Shown: piece by piece, positions 7,379 to 10,765 of the stretch | Layout of the letters: each line of letters opens with the position of its first letter | Numbering within the stretch: the stretch's first letter is position 1 | NCBI GenBank assembly: GCA_003021755.1 | Contig: PXQZ01000107.1 | Location: 1 to 10,765 of the forward strand | Reading direction: 5' to 3' | Origin: Halobacteriales archaeon QH_8_67_36 | GTDB lineage: Archaea; Halobacteriota; Halobacteria; Halobacteriales; Haloarculaceae | DNA length: 10,765 bases | Made by a program: the position numbers and the translations under genes | The notes under the pieces: model-generated | Database searches by the model: none | What the model was told of the DNA's origin: nothing | What the model saw: the letters and a program-made list of their open reading frames with translations, nothing else

Positions 7379-7530
7379 TCGGCCGCGAGTGACGACGCCG
7401 GACGCAGGTTCGCGGTCTCGTGGCTCCACGGCTCACGGACTCATGGCTCGCTCACCGTCGTCCGAAACATTCACTCCTTCGTGTCTCTTCGCTCACCGCT
7501 CGTCGTCCACAGTCACGGGTGACCGCGCCA
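7379..7530. repeat. Repeat-bearing non-coding spacer between rps7 and bioY
   Basis: No credible gene is seen here. The stretch holds imperfect direct repeats: CGCTCACCG-TCGTCC (7449-7463) recurs as CGCTCACCG-CTCG-TCGTCC (7490-7508), a 41-base offset with a 4-base insertion. Short GGCTC/GCTCAC motifs cluster between 7421 and 7456. A small palindrome GTCAC-GG-GTGAC lies at 7512-7523. Degenerate GCTCAC-type repeats are, in my recollection, common in haloarchaeal spacers. No function can be assigned. Confidence 0.5.
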
Positions 7531-7532
7531 GC

Positions 7533-7564
7533 TCGTAAACCGCTAGCTATTTGTCGGTTGACGG
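7533..7564. promoter_or_regulatory. Candidate BirA (biotin repressor) operator overlapping the bioY promoter
   Basis: TCGTAAACC (7533-7541), a 14-base spacer, and GGTTGACGG (7556-7564) match the classical BirA operator half-sites TTGTAAACC and GGTTTACAA at 8 of 9 and 6 of 9 positions. The spacing falls in the range known for that operator. The innermost arms AACCG and CGGTT are perfectly complementary. The spacer holds CTATTTGT (7547-7554), the best TATA-like element. It lies about 27 bases before the bioY ATG, which would give a leaderless transcript. A repressor here would occlude TATA recognition. BirA sites upstream of bioY in bacteria and archaea are established; the assignment here is inference. 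Confidence 0.6.
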
Positions 7565-7577
7565 GCCAGTCCACGGT

Positions 7578-8174
7578 ATGTCAGGAACGGAGTCGGTCGA
7601 CCTCGTCGGCGACGAAGCGGTGTCGAACATCGCGCTGGCGTCGGTGCTCGCCGCACTGACGGCCGCGTTCGCGTACGTCTCGATACCGATTCCCGGGCTC
7701 CCGGCGCCCGTCTCGTTCCAGGTCTTCGGCGTGTACTTCGCCGGTCTCCTGCTGGGGCCCCGGTGGGGCGGGTTCTCCGTCGGGCTGTATCTGCTGGCCG
7801 GCATCGCGGGCGCGCCGGTGTTCTCGAACGGGGGGAGCGGTCTGGGGTACGTCCTCGGTCCCACGGGCGGCTATCTCGTCGGCTTCCTGCTGGCGGCGGT
7901 GCTCATCGGCGCCATTGCCCACCGGAGTCCGGATCCGAAACCGCTCACCGAGATTCCGCTCGCGCGGCAGGTCGTCGCCCTGGTGGCCGGGCTCGCCGTC
8001 ATCTACGCCGTCGGCGTCCCGTGGCTGGCCGCTGTCGCCGGCCTCCCGCCCGTCGAGGCGGCGACTGTCGGCGCGCTCGTCTTCCTCCCGGGTAGCGCGA
8101 TCAAGATCGCCGCGACGCTGGCGCTGGTGAAAAGCGGGGTGCTCGCCCGCCAGCAGGCGACCGCGACCACATGA
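7578..8174 (+). CDS. bioY: Biotin ECF transporter S component BioY
   Basis: This 198-residue integral membrane protein is the substrate-capturing component of a biotin importer. Family hallmarks are the stretch PVSFQVFGVYFAGLLLGPR (44-62), the following GGFSVGLYLLAGIAGAPVF, and GPTGGYLVGF (94-103). The C-terminal FLPGSAIKI (169-177) matches the BioY PGD..K motif with the Asp replaced. About six hydrophobic segments are visible, roughly at 16-36, 46-60, 63-79, 92-114, 128-148 and 162-186. The ATG at 7578 is preferred over an in-frame TTG at 7551, because the TTG lies inside the promoter/operator region and would add nine unconserved residues. The gene overlaps bioM by four bases (ATGA). The neighbouring ATPase and coupling protein indicate a complete BioMNY-type system. 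Confidence 0.93.
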   Translation: MSGTESVDLVGDEAVSNIALASVLAALTAAFAYVSIPIPGLPAPVSFQVFGVYFAGLLLGPRWGGFSVGLYLLAGIAGAPVFSNGGSGLGYVLGPTGGYLVGFLLAAVLIGAIAHRSPDPKPLTEIPLARQVVALVAGLAVIYAVGVPWLAAVAGLPPVEAATVGALVFLPGSAIKIAATLALVKSGVLARQQATATT

Positions 8175-8869
8175 TAACGGTCACGGCCCTCACACACCGA
8201 TTCGGGGAGAGCATCGCGCTCGATGACGTCTCCCTGACGATACCGGACGGCGAGTTCTGCCTGCTGGTCGGTCCCAACGGCAGCGGGAAGACGACGCTCG
8301 TGCGCCACTTCAACGCCCTGCTGGAGCCCGACGCGGGCAGCGTCGCGGTCGACGGCGTGGACGTGACCGACGACCCGCTAGCTGCCCGCAGGAGCATCGG
8401 CATGGTGTTCCAGCAGCCCCGCGACCAGCTGGTGGCCGCCACCGTCGGCGCCGACGTGGCCTTCGGGCCCGAGAACCTGGGCCTCCCTCGCGAGGAGATA
8501 GACCGCCGCGTCGAGTCGGCCCTGGCTGCGGTCGAACTCTCGGGCCGGGCGGACGACCACGTCGACGCGTTGTCGGGCGGCGAGCAGGCCCGCGTCGCCA
8601 TCGCCGGCGCGCTGGCGATGGCACCGAGCCATCTCGTGTTGGACGAACCGTTCGCCGGGCTGGACCTGCGCGCGCGCCGGTCGCTGCTCGACCGGCTGGA
8701 CGCGCTCCACGACTCGGGAACGAGCGTCGTCGTCGTCACGCACGACCTGCGGGACTTACACGAACGCGCCGACCGCATCGTCGTCCTCGCCGGGGGCGAA
8801 ATCGTCGCCGACGGGCCGCCGGCCGAGGTCGGGGCGCTCGAACCCCACGGCGTCGACGGCGGATGCTGA
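8171..8869 (+). CDS. bioM: Biotin ECF transporter ATP-binding protein (BioM/EcfA-type)
   Basis: This 232-residue cytoplasmic ABC ATPase powers the ECF importer. In order it shows Walker A GPNGSGKTT (34-42), the Q-loop FQQP (80-83), signature LSGGE (134-138), Walker B LVLDEP (155-160, catalytic Glu159), the D-loop AGLD and the H-loop His191. The segment VAFGPENLGLP (96-106) after the Q-loop is typical of ECF and cobalt-type ATPases. The signature reads LSGGEQARVAIAGALAM, with Glu where many relatives have Gln. A single ATPase gene is present, so it probably works as a homodimer, as in BioMNY. It starts inside the bioY stop and overlaps bioN by seven bases. Biotin as substrate is inferred from bioY. 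Confidence 0.93.
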   Translation: MITVTALTHRFGESIALDDVSLTIPDGEFCLLVGPNGSGKTTLVRHFNALLEPDAGSVAVDGVDVTDDPLAARRSIGMVFQQPRDQLVAATVGADVAFGPENLGLPREEIDRRVESALAAVELSGRADDHVDALSGGEQARVAIAGALAMAPSHLVLDEPFAGLDLRARRSLLDRLDALHDSGTSVVVVTHDLRDLHERADRIVVLAGGEIVADGPPAEVGALEPHGVDGGC

Positions 8870-9579
8870 CCTACCGCCCCGGGCAGACGGTCGCCCACCG
8901 GCTCGACGCTCGGTCGAAGCTCGTCTGTCAGTTCGGCTTCGCGGTCGCCGCCTTCGCCGGGCCGACGCCGCGGCGGCTGGCGGCGCTGGGCGCGCTGGCG
9001 GGACTGGCGCTGCTGGTCGGGGGGCTCTCGCCGCTCCGGGTCGCCCGGAGCTATCGGTTCGTCCTCCTCATCCTACTGTTGAGCCCGCTCTCGGCCGTGG
9101 TGTCGGTCACCCAGCCCTACGTCGCCTCCTCGCGGGCCGTCGAACCGCTGCTGGCCGTTACCCGGGTCGTCCTCGTGCTGGCGGTCGCCGCCGCCTACGT
9201 CCGGACGACGCCGGTCCGCGAGACGCGGGCGGTCATCCAGCGCTACGTCCCCAGTCGGACCGGGCAGGCGCTGGGCGTCGGCGTGGCGCTGACCTTTCGC
9301 TTCCTTCCCGTCCTCCGCCGTGACCTGCTGACGGTGCGGGAGGCCATCCAGGCCCGCGGGGGCGGGGCCCGCTCGGTCGTCGACCGGGCGAAACGAATCG
9401 CCGTCGTCGGACTGGCGCGATCGCTCTCCCGGTCTGACCGGCTCTCGCTCGCGCTCCGGGCCCGCTGTTTCGCCTGGAACCCGACGCCTCCGGAGATGTC
9501 CTTCGGCCGGCGGGATTACCCGGTGCTGGCACTCGGCGTCGCGCTCGCGTGCTGGCCGCTGGTCGCTGTCGCCACGTAA
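8863..9579 (+). CDS. bioN: Biotin ECF transporter transmembrane coupling protein (BioN/EcfT-type)
   Basis: This 238-residue membrane protein couples ATP hydrolysis by the ATPase to movement of the BioY component. The N-terminal YRPGQTVAHRLDARSKL (4-20) is the usual EcfT opening (hairpin before the first helix, ending in LDARSKL). Hydrophobic segments lie at about 20-32, 38-55, 64-83, 97-113, 135-150 and 219-236. EcfT proteins carry two Ala-Arg-Gly coupling motifs that contact the ATPase. The first is intact (AIQARGG, A164-R165-G166). The second reads ALRARCF (A200-R201-C202), with Cys in place of Gly. The start ATG lies inside the end of bioM, so translation is coupled. No promoter is seen between the bio genes. 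It is the last gene of the operon. Confidence 0.92.
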   Translation: MLTYRPGQTVAHRLDARSKLVCQFGFAVAAFAGPTPRRLAALGALAGLALLVGGLSPLRVARSYRFVLLILLLSPLSAVVSVTQPYVASSRAVEPLLAVTRVVLVLAVAAAYVRTTPVRETRAVIQRYVPSRTGQALGVGVALTFRFLPVLRRDLLTVREAIQARGGGARSVVDRAKRIAVVGLARSLSRSDRLSLALRARCFAWNPTPPEMSFGRRDYPVLALGVALACWPLVAVAT

Positions 9580-9595
9580 ATCCTGCTCTCACCCC

Positions 9596-9614
9596 GATAC
9601 TGCCAGCGGGTATC
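9596..9614. other. Short inverted repeat downstream of bioN
   Basis: GATAC (9596-9600) and GTATC (9610-9614) are complementary arms around a 9-base interior, 17 bases after the bioN stop. It could be a weak hairpin at the transcript end or an operator half for the downstream gene. At this length it may also be chance. Confidence 0.25.
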
Positions 9615-9623
9615 CACCATCAT

Positions 9624-9644
9624 TATTTGCATCTGTTGCAAATA
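9624..9644. promoter_or_regulatory. Perfect 8-5-8 dyad overlapping the histidine kinase promoter
   Basis: TATTTGCA (9624-9631), spacer TCTGT, then TGCAAATA (9637-9644) forms a perfect 8-bp inverted repeat in an unusually A/T-rich island between bioN and the kinase gene. The left arm with preceding bases (ATTATTTG) is the best TATA candidate, centred about 30 bases before the ATG at 9657, consistent with a very short or absent leader. The symmetry and overlap with the core promoter fit an operator for a dimeric regulator. I do not recognise the motif as that of a named regulator. Confidence 0.55.
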
Positions 9645-9656
9645 CCATTACTGTAC

Positions 9657-10765
9657 ATGGTTGGCGGGCCAGCAGCTGTCGAGCTCCTCTATGTCGGACC
9701 CGACCCGGGTGGGAAGGCGGTCGCGCGGCTCCGGAGCGGGGTCGATTCCGCCTCGGTTACGGTCGTCGACGAGCTGGCGGCACTCGAGAGGCGGCTCGAC
9801 TCGGACGTGGACTGCGTGGTGGCTCGACACACCCTCCCGGACGGGAGCGGTTTCGATGGGCACGAACTGGTGCAGGGGGCCGACCCGAGTGTCCCGTTCG
9901 TGTTGCTCGCGGAGCCGACCGGAGACGTCGCGGCGACGGCGGTCGAACGGGAGCTGAGCGGGTTCGTCCCGCTTTCGGACGGCCGGCCGGGTGAGTGCCT
10001 CGTCGAGACCGTCGAGCGCGTGCTGTCGGAGGCACAGACCGACAATGAGGGGCGCACCCGGTCCGCGGACGACACGGCGGACGTGCGATGGAAGGCCGAC
10101 ATCCTGGACCAGTTGTTCGAACGCCTCCCCGTCCACCTCTACGTTAAGGACGCGAACGCGCGTCACGTCCTCGTCAGTCAGGTTCAGTTCGATGACCCGT
10201 CGGCGTTGTTGGGGCAGACCGACGTTGACAGCCAAGTCGTTCCCCCGGAGGAAGGGCGGAAAGCATACGAGGACGACCTGACGGTCATAGAGACGGAAGA
10301 GCCGATCATCGACCGCGAGGAGTATTACCCGTCCAGCGACGAGTGGTATCTCACCTCGAAAGTACCGCGGTACGACGAGGACGGCGAGATAGTCGGCCTC
10401 ATCGGCGTGAGCCGCGAGATAACAGAGCGCAAGAAGGCACAGGAACGGCTCGAAGCCCTCAACGAGCGCTTAGAGCAGTTTGTCTCCGTGGTCTCCCACG
10501 ACCTCCGGAATCCGCTGACCGTCGCTCGCGGCCGCGTCGAGTACGAACGAGCCAAACGCGACAGCGAACACCTTGAAACCGCCGAGAGTGCGCTCACGCG
10601 AATGGAGTCGCTCATCGACGACCTGCTGACCCTGGCACACGCCGACGGCGACATCCAGCGGAACGACCGACTCCAGCTGTCGGCCGTGGTCCGGTCCTGC
10701 TGGGCGGACGTCCCGTCCGACGGGGCGACACTCACCGTGGAATCGGACCTTGCGTTCGAGGGCGC
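9657..10765 (+). CDS. Sensor histidine kinase with degenerate receiver, PAS and HisKA domains, 3' partial
   Basis: The frame is open from ATG 9657 to the window end, giving 369 complete residues with no stop. Residues 7-120 look like a receiver fold (ELLYVGPDPGGKAV; DCVVARHTLPDGSGF), but the acidic pair and phospho-acceptor Asp are missing, with Arg57 at the expected position. Residues about 145-257 form a PAS domain (LPVHLYVKDANARHV to GVSREITERKK), probably the sensing module. A short coiled-coil linker leads into HisKA: FVSVVSHDLRNPL, with phospho-acceptor His281. The catalytic HATPase domain must lie beyond the edge. No transmembrane segment is seen, so it is probably cytoplasmic. The signal and partner regulator are unknown. 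It is in the same direction as bioN but separated by 77 bases with its own dyad, so it is likely a separate unit. Confidence 0.9.
   Translation, partial: MVGGPAAVELLYVGPDPGGKAVARLRSGVDSASVTVVDELAALERRLDSDVDCVVARHTLPDGSGFDGHELVQGADPSVPFVLLAEPTGDVAATAVERELSGFVPLSDGRPGECLVETVERVLSEAQTDNEGRTRSADDTADVRWKADILDQLFERLPVHLYVKDANARHVLVSQVQFDDPSALLGQTDVDSQVVPPEEGRKAYEDDLTVIETEEPIIDREEYYPSSDEWYLTSKVPRYDEDGEIVGLIGVSREITERKKAQERLEALNERLEQFVSVVSHDLRNPLTVARGRVEYERAKRDSEHLETAESALTRMESLIDDLLTLAHADGDIQRNDRLQLSAVVRSCWADVPSDGATLTVESDLAFEG

Noticed and set aside
7512..7523. GTCAC-GG-GTGAC palindrome upstream of bioY as a second operator
   Set aside because: The arms are only five bases, the two-base loop cannot form a hairpin, and palindromes this short are expected by chance in GC-rich DNA. 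It is mentioned only within the spacer entry.
7551..7577. TTG at 7551 as an earlier bioY start
   Set aside because: It falls inside the candidate operator and immediately after the TATA-like element, so it would probably not be transcribed. The extra nine residues show no family similarity.
9648..10735. Minus-strand open frames (195, 137 and 136 codons) opposite the kinase gene
   Set aside because: The plus strand reads through without a stop as a coherent receiver-PAS-HisKA protein, so the antisense frames are composition artefacts.

Overview
The window is GC-rich, densely packed haloarchaeal chromosome (class Halobacteria). Four things point there: acidic proteins rich in Asp/Glu, an RNA polymerase whose largest subunit is split into A' and A'', a haloarchaeal-type insertion in A', and promoters placed so that transcripts would be leaderless or nearly so. 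I cannot name the genus with confidence.

Positions 2-7354 hold the RNA polymerase and str-type ribosomal cluster, all on the + strand: rpoB1 (B', 5' truncated by the window edge), rpoA1 (A'), rpoA2 (A''), nusA, rps12 and rps7. rpoA1/rpoA2 and rpoA2/nusA overlap by one base (TAATG and TGATG), which implies one transcript with translational coupling. rps12-rps7 appear to have their own promoter in the 92-base gap after nusA. The genes encode the catalytic core of RNA polymerase, a KH-domain elongation factor, and two 30S proteins.

The standout feature is a 200-residue mini-intein inside rpoA2 (4241-4840). It sits between Met74 and Thr275, inside the trigger loop of the polymerase active centre. 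It keeps the splicing blocks but has no homing endonuclease, starts with Ser instead of Cys, and has looser codon use than the flanking exteins. No active polymerase can form until it splices out.

After a 223-base spacer (7355-7577) comes a three-gene operon, bioY-bioM-bioN (7578-9579), with overlapping genes. It encodes an energy-coupling-factor (ECF) biotin importer: substrate-binding membrane protein, ATPase and transmembrane coupling protein. A dyad closely resembling the classical BirA biotin-repressor operator lies just upstream and brackets the candidate TATA element, so biotin-dependent repression is the likely control. fusA (EF-2), often found near rps7 in archaea, is not in this interval.

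The last gene starts at 9657 and runs off the right edge. It is a cytoplasmic sensor histidine kinase with a degenerate receiver-like N-terminus, a PAS domain and a HisKA dimerization domain; the ATPase domain lies beyond the window. A perfect 8-5-8 dyad at 9624-9644 overlaps its likely promoter.

No tRNA, rRNA, CRISPR array or insertion sequence was seen.
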